Below are positions 10,115 through 22,700 of a stretch of DNA of 64,000 nt, piece after piece. The position numbers and the translations under genes were made by a program. This DNA comes from Ascidia mentula (Eukaryota; Chordata; Ascidiacea; Phlebobranchia; Ascidiidae). The notes beneath the pieces were generated by a model that saw only the letters and a list, made by a program, of their open reading frames with translations, ran no database searches and was not told the DNA's origin. The DNA lies in contig OX387198.1 of NCBI GenBank assembly GCA_947561715.1, positions 11,532,001-11,596,000 on the forward strand, read 5' to 3'. Position 1 is the first letter of the stretch, and the number at the start of each line of letters is the position of its first letter.

Positions 10115-11219
10115 GAGAAAATGAAATCCGCGGTTTTCGTCGTGGGCGATTGTACCTCTACGAAGGGAGCAAAAGATAGAATGAAGTTTGCCCAGAAACT
10201 TGGGAAGAAATACAACTTCGAACAGTTCGGTAAATGCAACCACAAACCACTGCCCGGAAGCAATGTGGAACTTTACAAAGTTATACGAATGTACAAGTAA
10301 GAATCTGGAAACTAAAATCATTTGACTCGCAGAAAACGTCTGTTGTTCTTTTCCACCAAATCGTTTCTCATACAATTATTTTATAAATTTCCAATGTTGT
10401 TTCATTTAGATTCTATTTTGCATTTGAAAACACGAAGGGTTGCAACGATTACGTCACCGAGAAATTTTGGATCAACTCTTTGTACGTTGGATGCGTGCCG
10501 GTAGTTTGGGGCCCAAAATTTTGGGTTGTAATTCCTTAAATGTAACGTTACAACAGTGACAAGCACGCGAACAAACCAGTTTTTACACACAAATAGGACT
10601 TATTGTCTAAAAGACAATTGACCATACATTTGACATTTCCCTTATTTATTTACACTCTGTCGTGATCACATTGTGGCATAAGAAGCATATAATGCAGACT
10701 CAAACCAAAATTTTTACTGCCTTGCTGTGTTAAAAGTGTGAATATAAATTTCCATTTGATGCTTTGATGAAACTGGTGCACGCCTGACAAAACTTCAAAT
10801 ACATATCTTGCCGTGTGACGGGAAAGATTATCAATGGTCATCAAGCTGCTTTGATGAGACTTAGTGGTTCGAAACAGTGATCTTATCTGCAGCTTACCTA
10901 AAACGTATCAATATAAAGTTTAATAATTTAACCAGCACTACACCTACATAGGATCCTGGTCGAATTTAGTTTGAGGTAAATTATACGTTGATATATGTGC
11001 AGATGGTGGAAAGATCCGGGTTTCTATCCAATAATGAAGATAAGGGAACCACTTGATAGCAGGGACAGAGTATCAAACGCCCCCACTGGCTATCACGTTA
11101 GTTCACATTGTCATCTATGCAAGAAACTTAACGACGGGGATCATCTTCAACAAAGGAAAGTCATTAATGATCTTGCAAAACACTTTTACGGTGGGGAATC
11201 ACCTTCCTGCTACCAGTAA
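10115..11219 (+). pseudogene. Broken alpha-1,3-fucosyltransferase copy
   Basis: Three pieces match the last three exons of the gene at 5.7-9.0 kb. The block 10115-10296 has the same 182-bp length and phase as 8189-8370, and about half its residues are identical. The block from 10410 matches the catalytic exon up to VPVVWGPK, then runs into unrelated sequence and stops near 10540, losing about 50 codons and the exon's donor. The block 11003-11219 has the same 217-bp length as the final exon and ends in the conserved HCHLC region. Exons for the membrane anchor and N-terminal catalytic half are absent. Splice sites of the outer two blocks are intact and their frames lack stops, so the loss looks fairly recent or the pieces are still constrained. 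I call it a pseudogene; chimeric transcripts with the upstream gene remain possible. Confidence 0.75.
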
Positions 11220-11440
11220 CAGCGTACATATTAAAGTTAACTTTCACGTTGCCTTTGGAATAGAAAATGCACAGTCAACTTAGGCTATTTGTTGAAATTT
11301 GATCGGCCTGATACAATTTTGCTTTTTTCTTAACAAAAGCGAAATAAAATGCACGTGCTTTCTTACAATGTTATGATTCTGTGCAAGTGTTTTTGCATTT
11401 GTAATGATGGTGTAGTGACTAATGTATGTTTTTCTAATTA

Positions 11441-11540
11441 GGCTGTATTGCCTATGAAATTGACGCCATTATCGTCACTACCTAGGCTGTATTGCCCATG
11501 AAATTGACGCCATTATCGTCACTACCTAGGCTGTATTGTG
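11441..11540. repeat. Tandem repeat, 44-bp unit, about 2.3 copies
   Basis: Units begin GGCTGTATTG at 11441, 11485 and 11529. The first two full units differ by about one base, and the third breaks off after the first dozen bases. Confidence 0.8.
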
Positions 11541-11908
11541 TATTGACAGTGCCGGAATGATTAACTATTAGGCAAACAAGGCACATGGCAAAAACACAGA
11601 CTACGTGAATAACTTTCAGGATTTATTAAGTCATGCCGGCAACAACGTTTTCTTCGCTTCGAAAGTTCGTTGAAAGTCCCCTGGTGCTTGGTTTAATAGA
11701 GTTGAGATGCGAGAGCAGTGACTATACGTCATCCCGTCGCACGACTACGAATGTGTCGTCCACATAACGCCTCCGAAAACTGAGAGGGTTAACAAACGTT
11801 GCCAACGCCCTGTTTTCCTCACATTCCATAACAATGTTTGCGATCACAACGGAAAGTGGGGATCCCATAGCAGTACCGAAAATAAGATTATAATTAATAC
11901 GTCAAAAG

Positions 11909-12146
11909 CAGTGTTTCTTAACCTTTTTTGGATCACGAACCCCTAAAACATTACTTGAAAAGCTATGGACCCCTTTGCAAGAAACACATTGCAAATGTCG
12001 AAAAATTAAAATTCGTGGACAGCGAAACCTTATGGACAGAGGAAAATACGTGGATTTTCGGAATAATTGTATTTCGTTCTATAGACCCCTCAATGCGTCT
12101 TCTAGGACCCCTTGGGGGTCCATGGACCCCAGGTTAAGAACCCCTG
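11909..12146. mobile_element. hAT-like MITE, copy 2
   Basis: This 238-bp element is nearly identical and co-linear with 5021-5258, with the same CAG...CTG ends. Its right 8-bp flank is CACTAAAG, which equals the left flank of copy 1. Its own left flank is GTCAAAAG, so its two flanks do not match each other. It encodes no transposase. Confidence 0.75.
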
Positions 12147-12819
12147 CACTAAAGCATGTGAGTTGATGGGATAAGATGAGAAAGCAAGGAAAACTGGCCA
12201 ACGGGACATATTGCATAATGTATACATTTCAGTTCATGTAAAACTTGCCGGAGGTGCTCAGGGCGGGTCTTGACACAATTATCCGATTATTTTAAAACAT
12301 AATTTTAAGTAGCTTTCAGTTGTTTTTGATAAATTAAACCTTTCGGTGCTGTTATATTCTACCGGTCATCCATTATTTTCAGACATAAGCGTCATCTGGT
12401 TTCATTTCAAAATTGCGCCAGAAATTTCTTCATTGGTTTCGTGGCCGATGTGTTTGATTTTAACTTTTGACATTGTTATTATTTCGAAGATACTTTTTAC
12501 CGCCTTAAGTGGTGTTATTTTGCTAGCCAATGGGCCATAATGATGAAAAGTTGTAAATCACCTGAAGAAGGTGCGACATGCAAAATATTTCTTACAGAAG
12601 CCCAGATTGAAGGTATTTTAATTGACATTGTCTAATACTTGTTGCTTGTTACCGTAATTGCGAAAACTGACCTGATCCGATTTCTTGTTCAACAGTCTCC
12701 CTAAATCGTTTCTTTGCCAACCTGGCTATATTTTTGCTGAGTGGTAATTGTGCAAACTAACAATGGCCACCAAAAAAATAAAATTTAAAAAATAACAAAA
12801 ATTATTCATTTATAAGGAA

Positions 12820-12993
12820 GTGGTGAAATTCAGCCGGTTCGCACCGGTTCTATAGAACCGTCTCACGAAATTGTATGAGATCAGCGTACTGGTTAGCATT
12901 ACTGGGGACTGTCAATGGATTTTCGTAACAGAACCGGCTGAAAAATAGGACTCTTGTGATAGAACCAACTGACAAAAATTTGAATCCCACCAC
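12820..12993. mobile_element. hAT-type MITE remnant
   Basis: The ends are GTGGTGAAATTCA on the left and TGAATCCCACCAC on the right, inverted copies with two mismatches. The interior repeats AACCGG and GGTTC motifs in both orientations. Ends of the CAGTGGTGGGATTCA type are typical of hAT families. No clear 8-bp duplication is left. Confidence 0.5.
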
Positions 12994-13532
12994 CGAGTGA
13001 GCATTATGTACAAGATTACATAAATGTTAACACAGAGCTCATAATCACACAGAAACTCGTTTTTCTTAATTTTACTCTATATGAACACGAGACTGGAAAA
13101 AATGTCACTTTTGCGAAAATTTGCCGATAACCTGCTCAATATTAGTGAGCTAATGCATTAACAAATAAAAAAACGTTGCGATCGTTCACACAATTACTGA
13201 TCGCCGAAACAAAATCCTCCCGACAAAAAAAAAACTTTCCAATCTGGAATGTACACAGTCAGTGAAACATTTATAGGCATGGCTAAAATATTTCCAGGAC
13301 CCATTCAACAATGAAATCTAATCCTGTGTTGAAAGTTATTATCATTGATTTACCTACTGACCATGTATAATCTTTCTGAGACTTGTCAACAGAAAGGTAA
13401 AGAATTATGCCTGGTGAAAAAATGATTCAAGCTGCTTTAGATTGGAATTAACTGGTAACCACAAATTGGGGTTACCACAGTCCCTGCCCATGTCATTTTT
13501 GAAGCCCAAATTTATTAGGACAACTAGATGAT

Positions 13533-13552
13533 TATATATATATATATATATA
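13533..13552. repeat. TA dinucleotide microsatellite
   Basis: A run of about ten TA units lies 220 bases upstream of the Tudor gene start. Confidence 0.85.
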
Positions 13553-13772
13553 CCTTTTTCTTGGTTATGTATTGGTGATGACCTTTTCTGGGGATCCCAG
13601 ATGACACACAATTATGAAACCACACACAGCCTCATGCACAGCAGTTAGTTATTAGGGTGAAAAATGATCCAACATCCAGAGCTACTTGTTGCAGAAATCG
13701 TATGTGTTGCAAAAGTAAAAAATGTGTCAATTTTGTTGGTTTTAACATTATCATCTTCAACAAAGATGCATA

Positions 13773-16700
13773 ATGTACACTGCTAATGTAGCAAAACAAC
13801 AAAACACTTCCCTTCTGCAAATGACATGTTATGTGTTGTTGACACAAAAATATTCTGGTCCAATTACAGATGGCAATCTAGTAGTATATGGTCAAGAGTA
13901 TGGAGAGCTAATTGACCAGTTTACTGCGTTATCCAATGACCTTCAAGTGCATGGACCTCGGCTACGGAAATTACCCCAGCCTAAGCCAGGTAAATACAAC
14001 ATATAAAGAAATATTAACTGATGTTGATGTGATTGTTTTGTTTTTCATAGATGAGCCATGTGTTTGTAAGTTCAAAGCAGACGACCAATGGTACAGAGCT
14101 CTTACCAGTCGTCAATTGGCATCTGGTGCATGGATAGTTAAGTTTGTGGATTATGGAAACTGTGAGGTATTGTTACCGCTGTTTTTTATTTATACAATTT
14201 GTATTTATCATTTTCTCGAACAAATATTTTTAGCAAGTGACTGCTGATGAGTTGCATGTGCTTCCTGAAAAGTTGGCGGTGTTGCCCCAGCAAGTTTTGT
14301 CAATGGTCTTAGATGATTCAATTCGACCTGTGGGAACAGCTGCAGTGTGGACTCCAGTAGTCACCAATCTCATCCTCAACAGTTTAATGTATTCTGATGT
14401 TTTTGTAAAAGTATTAAAGGTGATTTCACCAGGATTTGTGAAAGTAGAATGTGCAGAAATAGAGAAAGTGCTGTGTGAGAGTGGGTACACCGAAAAAGGA
14501 CTCATTTACCCTTACGTGAAATACTTTCCTGGATGGCAGTTTAAAGCATATGCATCCAATATTCTTAATGATGGAACAATCTACCTTCAAGAACTTGAGT
14601 CTGCAACTGAACTTGACCAGTTAATGGATAAAATAAGCCGGCATTTTGCTGCTAGAGAGAACAAAATTCCCCTCACAAAAAAGAATCTGCTTCCTGGCAC
14701 CCTCATGGCTGCCATTTACTCCCAAGATCAGGGTGTATACAGAGCACAAATTCTTGATGTTGATGGTGACTCTGCTACTGTAAAATACATCGATTATGGT
14801 GACAGTGAACAGCAGGAACTTGTCAACATGTTTGTTCTTCCAAAACAATTCTGTGAACTTGAATACCAGGCAATTCCCTGTGCACTGGATGAATTCATTC
14901 TTGCCCCTGGTTGTGGTTCACCAAAAGTAAGAAAAGTTTTGAGTGATTGCACAGTTAACAGCATTCTTGATGTGACTGTAGTTAAACAAATATTCAATGA
15001 AAATGTTCAGCTAGAAGTAAAAGTGTTGCAAGCTGGAACCAACATCTGCATCTTTGCTCTTGCCGCGGGCTTTGTCAGTACAAAACCCTCCACAAAATGC
15101 CAATTAAACAAGGAAGAAGTACAGTTGCAATGTTCAGAAATGGCCATAGGAAAGACCTACAAAATGTTTGTAACGCATGTTGAAGATGATGGCAAGATAT
15201 ACTTAACTGATGTGGAAAAGTGCTCTGAACTTGACTTGCTGATGGAGGGAATTAAGCAGCATTGTGATGATGAAAAAGCAGAAAAGATAATCTCTCTTGC
15301 TGTTGGCACCCCTTGTCTTGCTATGTATGAGGTTGACGAAACGTGGTATCGTGCTAAGGTCATTGAAGTCAGTGCCGATGATGTGGTTGTACGTTATGTT
15401 GATTATGGTAACACATCCAAAATGAAGGCAACTGCATTGAAAGCCATGCAAAATAAATTCACAGAACTAAATTGTCAGGCTGTGCCTTGCTGCATGGTGA
15501 ATGGGACAACAGAAAGCCAAGTGGAAACTCTAAAAAGTTTGCTTGATTTAGAAGTTGAGGTCCAGTTTCTTGGACAACAGTCAGATGGGGATTATACAGT
15601 TCAAATACTGCATAAAGGTAGTATGTTGAATCCAACGGACCCATTACCTAGTGAAAGTTGCACGTCGCCTGAGTTAAGATTTAAAAGTTTTGTGCTTAAG
15701 GTTGGAAATGTGATTGTGATTGAGGTCATCCAGGTGATTTCTGCGGGAAATTTTTGGGCTCACTGTCTTGAAAACGAAGGTGATTACATAACCATGATTG
15801 GAGAATTGAATGCCTGTCAAGCGGAAAACCTAGAACAACCTGAAATTGGACAAGTGTGTGCTGCTTTTGACACAGTCACCAATAAGTGGCAAAGAGGGAA
15901 AATACTCTCTTGCATGGGTGATGGAAAAATATCTGTGTTTCTCGTTGACCATGGGAGAAGTATTGTCTGTGCAAACGACCAGGTAAGAGGTCTTTCGTCA
16001 AAATTTGCTGGATTGCCTTCTCAAGCAATAAAGTGCTCTCTGGATGAAAACATGTCAGCTAAAATGTTACATGGCAAGTACAACTTACTTGTCAAAGGCT
16101 TTAGCCAGGAAACAAGCTCGTACAAGGTGGAAATACATGGTGAGAAGTTGGGAAGAAATGGACTATCTGCAACTGTTATGTCAGCTTCCACACTAACCCT
16201 AACATCAGTTGGAAGCACTGAGAAAAGCTCAAGCCTTGGAAATCTGTATTCAACATGTGTGGCCTTGGGGACTTTTGTAAAAGTCAATGTGTGTTTTGTG
16301 GAAGATGTTGATTGCTTATGGGTTCAACAAGGCTGTAATGAAAAACAACTGTACGATCTTATGAGCAACATGAAGTCTTACTACTCACAGTTGAGCCAGA
16401 ACCAGGAAGTCCTGAAGGATATTAAAACTGACAAGCTATGTTGCACTGGAATGTGTCATGACAACAATGAGATTGACTGGTATAGAGGAAGAATTCTTTG
16501 TAGCTACGGTGATGTAGTGGAAATAAAGCTAATTGATTTTGGAAATGACATCACTGTGGGAAAAAGTGATGTAAAGTCCTTGGCTTCCCAGTTCTTTGAA
16601 TTGAAAGCTCAAGCATTGAAGTGTCAACTGAACAATGTTCAACCACCTAACAGAAAGTGGTCCAAATCTGCTTTGCGTCAATTGAAAGATCTTGTGCTGG

Positions 16701-19700
16701 CAAGTGGTGGCAAGACTTTGGGCCGCTTCGTCAGAAAGCAAAACCTCACATACTTGGTTGACCTTGCTGTAGAAATCAATGCAGAAAAGCAGGATGTGGC
16801 CAGGGCAATGTGTGACAGTGGAAATGCAGTCCTGTTGCAAGAAACCATCAACAATATTTCTCAACAAGTTGTTCAAAAACCACCCAGTGTGGAATCCTCC
16901 AAGACTCAAAAGATGTTTTACAGAAGTAGGGGTCTTGCTATGGTCGGTGCTGAGCTCAAGGTGATACCATGCACAAGCAAATCTCCAGATGAATTTTTTC
17001 TTCAAATTGTTGATTTGGCATACAGGCAAAAGTACATCAAGCTATTCCGAAAATTTCATGAGGCTTTAAAGAAAGATCCACCTGCAGGCGTTACTGGTGA
17101 TTTATATGTAGGCAAGCCTTGCACTGTTTTTAACGAAAAGTCAGCAGACTGGTGCAGAGCAGCTATTCTGCACTACTCTGATCTTGACAGTGTCTCTGTG
17201 TGTCTTGTGGATTTGGGAAGAATTAAAACTGTGAAGTTTCATGACCTTAAAAATATTGATTTAGCTTTCGTAGCAGCTGAACCTCCAGCAGCATTGAGGT
17301 GCACTTTGCATGGGACTGTTATTCCAAACGATGGACAGTGGAGTATTGAAGCTATTAAATTATTTACTGATTTCTTTCACCAAAACACTGGTGATTTGGT
17401 CTGTACCATACATGGGTGCTTGAGTGATACCATTGGAATGGCTTTCATGTGTAGTTTAAGAACACCAAGCACTAACATAGCGATGGAACTAAAAAATGAA
17501 GGTTTCTGCCAGCAGATACCAGTTTTGGGCACACTAATGCCTCCGCTATGGCTCAAGTCATTCATATACTCCAACCTGGATGTTGCTCGTGGAAAAGAAG
17601 ACATATTCTACATCACACATGTTGAAAGCAGTACTTTGTTTTACTGCCAACTAGAGAGGAACTTTGCAGCTTTTGACATGATGATGGACCAACTGCAAGC
17701 GCACTGTGCAAATGACACATCGCCCATGATGACCTTAGAAGAAATTACTCAAGACTGCATGTGCTTTGCAAAATACCGGAGCGAGCAGTGGTGCAGAGCT
17801 CACTTTATCACATTATTACCGGATGGAAACATACAAATACTATTTGTAGATTATGGCAACATCGACAGTGTATGTTGGGGTGAAGTGAAGCGTTATTCTG
17901 GTGACCAGTTCTACCAACTGCCCATAATGGCTTTACCATGCTGTTTGTCAGATTCAACCCTCTTTGAATCAAACAGTGATCTGTCCTTGCAGGTTTGCAG
18001 CAAAATGAAGGAGACAGTTCTTGAAAGGCTCTACACTGGCATGGTGACTGGTTGCACCAACGGAAAACTGCATTTGGACTTGTTTGACAATGGAAAACGC
18101 ATCAATGATGAAATAACCGGCCAATTACCCACAAGCATGGTGGTAAAAAAAGCTTCAGCAAGCTCTAGTTCCGACACTGATGAGGATGTGATCAACTCTA
18201 GACTCCGAGCAGAACTATCAGAGCCTTTTTGTCTGCGAGTTGGTGCCAAAGAGCCTGTTGCACTCCTAAACTGCATAAGTCCACACCACTTTTATGTCCA
18301 GCTAAAGCAGTTGGATAAAGATAAGGTTCAGTGTGAAGAAAAGGTGGATGGGTTCTACACAGCTGTGCGCAATGCTGACTACCCTGTCTATGCATTAAGT
18401 CCCGGGGACACAGTCTGTGCTTGGCAGTCAGGTGTTTCGAAGTGGTCCAGGGCTACTGTTTTAAATGTTGCTCAACCTATCGATGATCAAGTGGAGGTGT
18501 TGTTTGTGGATTCAGGCCAGTATGGAAAAGTAGACAAAAGCAAGCATGTCAAACAGTTGGTTGGAAAAATGCTTAAATGGCCCAAAATGGCAGTAGCAGT
18601 ATCCCTAGCTGGCATTCAGCCAAAAACGTCAAACAGCAATTGGATGCAAGACGCTGTTGTTCAATTGAATGACTTGCTTAAAACTGACACTCTTAACATG
18701 CAGTTTCTACACAAGCAAGACTCTGGTACTTGGATGGTAAAACTCTTGGCTGGTGACGATGACATTGCTCAAATCCTTGTAGAAAGAGACATTGCATGTT
18801 GGAATATGGATGAGTGCAGGGTGTTCAACTTAAATCCACAGGAGGAGGTTATTGTGCCAACATATTTCATAGCAGGTCAAACTTATGAAGTTTATATCAG
18901 CCATGTGGATTGCCATGACACTGTTTTCGTGCAGAAGGTGGAAACATTTAGAAACCTTAAAACAATGATGTCAGAAATTAACAAGGAGGTAGATAGTCTG
19001 GAGCAGTTCTACTCTGTGCCAAATGCTGGAGATTTGTGTCTGGCCAAGTACAGCTTGGATGGGTTGATTTATCGTGCTCGGGTCACTGAAAGAATTTTGT
19101 CCAACTATGCGGATAAAACAACTTTATTTATTCAGTTTATTGATTATGGAAACGGTTGCGGAGTCACGCTGAACAGCACATACCACTGTCCAGCCAAATA
19201 CCTAAAGCAACAAGAGTTTGCTGTGCGCTGCAAAGTACTCAATATCCCTTCTGAGCTTTCCAAAGACGAGGCATTTTTAAAATTAGGTGACTTATCTGTT
19301 TCAGAGGATATCACCCTTCTTTGTTCAACCAACAGCTTTGATTCTTCAGAAAAATGCCATAAAATTAACTTGAAAGTAAAAACGTCACAGGGGCCAACAA
19401 TGTCATTACCTGGATTTTGGTCAACTGACAGCACTAAGTCTCAAGATATGCCCGACAATAATGACCTTCCATGTTACAAGCCAATAGAAAGCCTAGAGGG
19501 GCAGTCCAACAAACAGGTATACATAAGTCATGTGGTTAACCCTGGTGAAGTGTATTGCCAGTTGTCGGAAAACTACGACCAACTTGAAACCCTAACTTCC
19601 AGCATATCCAGTTATTATGCAGAACATATTAATGATCAGAACGATGTGGTGTCAAGAGTTCAAGATCTCGCTGTCGGAGATTCATGCATTGCAAAATTTA

Positions 19701-22700
19701 GCATCGATGAAAACTGGTATCGAGCATTAGTTACTAATGTGATTGATGACAAATCCCTGACAGTTCGGTTTGTTGATTATGGAAATGAGGAAACAGTTAT
19801 GTTGCAAGATATTCGTCATTCGAAAGTTGGATTTTGTTTGTGTCCCATGCAAGGAATCTACTGCCGTCTTGTGTCCGTTCCATGCGACGCAAACACTTGG
19901 AGTGACAAGGAAATCCGTGATTTTGATTCTCGTGTGGCCGCACTTGAACTAAGTGCTACATTTTGCAGCTTTGTAGGTGAATCGAAACACATCTATGATG
20001 TTATGTTACGCTTGCCTGATGGTTCTTTACTAAACAAAGAGTATGCTCATTCTGGGACACAATCACCATGCCCACAGGATGATTTTAAGCCAATTACTTC
20101 TCCTACAGAGCCTTTAGACAAAGACACAGTGAGTATTTCTGTGTCTAACCCTGATGCTTGTACTTCTGTTGAAAAGATTGGGGGTACAGATGAGGTAATA
20201 CTCACAACAAAGAAAGTGAACATTGAGCAAGGTTCAACCATGGCTGCCTTCATGAGTTATGCTGAAAATCCAAACAATTTTTCTGTTCATCTGGCAAATT
20301 GTGAAGAAATCTTGGAAAACATACAGAAGTGTGTTGATGAACTTGCAGAAAAAGACTTTGCAATCGAAGAGTTGGACATCAACTCTCCCTGTGTGGCACA
20401 AAGTCCGGACGATGGAGTATTTTATCGTGGTCAAATCACAGATGCAGACAGTGACCAGGCCACTGTCCTCTTTGTAGATTATGGTAACAAGTGCCAAGTA
20501 AAGTGGGCCAGAATTAGACCGGTCACATCTGATTTGCTTGAGTTGCCTGCTCAGGCCATACCCTGTCACCTAATGAACATACCCAAATACACAAGTGAAA
20601 AATCGATTAAAGCAGCCATCGACGAGTTTTTAAACCTGACCCTTGACCAGGAATTGGTTGTCACGTTTGTGAACTCAACACCAACAGGTTGTTGGGAGGT
20701 GGAAGTTGAAGTCAGAGGTAAAAATTTATCCCAAATGTTAAAAGACATTGAAACTGATGCCAAACAGGAACAATGCAGTTCCAGCAACTCTGAGGATGAT
20801 TCAAGTGATGAAACAGATACTTCCAGCAGTTCTGATGAATGTTCGGATTCAGATGAACCTGAAAGCTCAAGTGGAAGCTCCTCCGTAAGTTCAAGAGACA
20901 GAAAAAACTTTTCATCCCCGCGCCTTTCACCTATTCAACCAACAAGTCGCCATCAACACCAAAATAATCCCTTGGGCAAAAGCGACACAACGAAGTTTGC
21001 AGAACGGAAATTTCTTAATGGAGAAATACACAAAGGGGTGATTATTTCGGGCATGGATACCTCCCAGTTTTTCGTGAGGCTCGAGTCTGATCCATGTATT
21101 TTTCCATTGTTGAAAGATATTATATACCCAAATGAGGACAAAGTAGCAAAAGGGGTTTGTATTGCAAAGCTAAAACCTGAGGATGTGTGGGAACGGGCTG
21201 ATGTCTTCGGAGAATTTGACGGCACCAAAACTGTGTTGTTTGTTGACAACGGCAAGGTGATCAACAGCAAAAGGTTTTTGACTGCAGCGATACCTGACAA
21301 CTTACTGAAATTTCCTGCTCAAGCAGTCTGTTGCAATATTTCTACTGGCAATTCAGAATTTATTAATTTTTGCCACGGTGTGTTAGGCCAACATGTGATA
21401 ATTACATTTCATCAACCAGTTGAGCATCAAGTCTCAAAGTTTCTTATTACGAAATGGACAGTGGACATCTCTTTTCTTGGGATGGGTTTGGAAACTTTTC
21501 TCACAAAGAAGTCCATGCTTAACACACAGGGTGATGGAAGCAAACAAATCGATGTCTTTGAACCAGCTGCCATTTCAACACCATTGCTTCCTGAAATTCT
21601 CATCACAAATGATCAGGGCTCATCACAGACCCATGGTAAAGAAAACACAGCAATGAGGAAGCCGGACACAGGTGCTTTAACTTCTCATGTGCACAGATTA
21701 CAGAACTTAATTAGACAAGGTGCAAGTCAAGAGCAACTTTTGCGACTAACAGACAACCTGATGGTAATGGCTTGCAGCATTTCTAAAGTGAAAGCTCTCC
21801 CCACGGCAGTCGGTGCAGATGGTGACAAAAACACAGGTAATGCAGATAGTCCTGAGGACCACAAACGACCGAGTTCACCCGCTCATAAAACATTGGAGAG
21901 TCCATGTAAGAAGATAAGGTTGGACACTGATGCTGTAACAACACAACCTGAAACACCAGACCTGTCTCCTGCCATAAGCCAACCAGCATACCACATTTAC
22001 AAGGAACTACCAAAACATACTATTAGACTTGGGGATGTCCATGAAGCTTTTGTATCCCACATAACAAGTCCAGACAGTTTTTACATCAAACCTTGCTTTC
22101 TGCTCAGTGAAGAGAATGTCTGTGACATTGGGCAATGTCCTCAGAGGCTGGAAACCATCAAAGAGTCTTGTCTTTGTGCAGTAAAACAACCAAATGAATG
22201 CAGTTACTCCAGGTGTGTTGTTGTATCGCTGTGTGACGACCAAGTCACTGTCCTCAACATTGACACAGGCAAGTCTATTATCACTGATGCAGGACAAATT
22301 TACGTCTTGCCTGAATCATGTAAAGTCTCACCACCTCTAGCAGTTTGCTGTTCCCTTGCTGGCATTCGATCTGTAAACCAAACCTGGACTGTTGAGGCAA
22401 TTAAATGCTTTCAGGAAATTGTATTTAGCGACACAGAAGAAAGTGTCCGTGTTGAGTTTCTGCAAACTCCCAATGAAGCTAATCTGTCTTGGAAAGTAAA
22501 AATCAGATCTGGTTCTTCTGATGTCTCCCAGTCACTCGTGGGTAGAAATCACGCAATAAGAGAGGAACACAAAACAGATGAAAACTTTAACCAAGGCAAT
22601 ATTCAAAAACCCAACAAGGAAAAGAGTGCTCCTTTGTTGGATATTGGTCCATCCTTTCAATGTACAGTACCATTGCCACCCATGTCTGTTGAAGAAGATA

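Larger units (their letters stand above)
11220..13772. other. Intergenic with repeats
   Basis: This gap holds a 44-bp tandem repeat, a hAT-like MITE, a second hAT-type remnant and a TA microsatellite, listed separately. An ATG at about 13311 opens a 19-codon frame, which could be an upstream exon of the Tudor gene, but its donor phase does not fit the next exon, so I did not include it. No other gene is supported. Confidence 0.45.

Noticed and set aside
13311..13370. Candidate first exon of the Tudor gene starting at an ATG
   Set aside because: The only nearby donor is in phase 0, while the next exon's alternative acceptor needs phase 1, so it cannot be joined directly.
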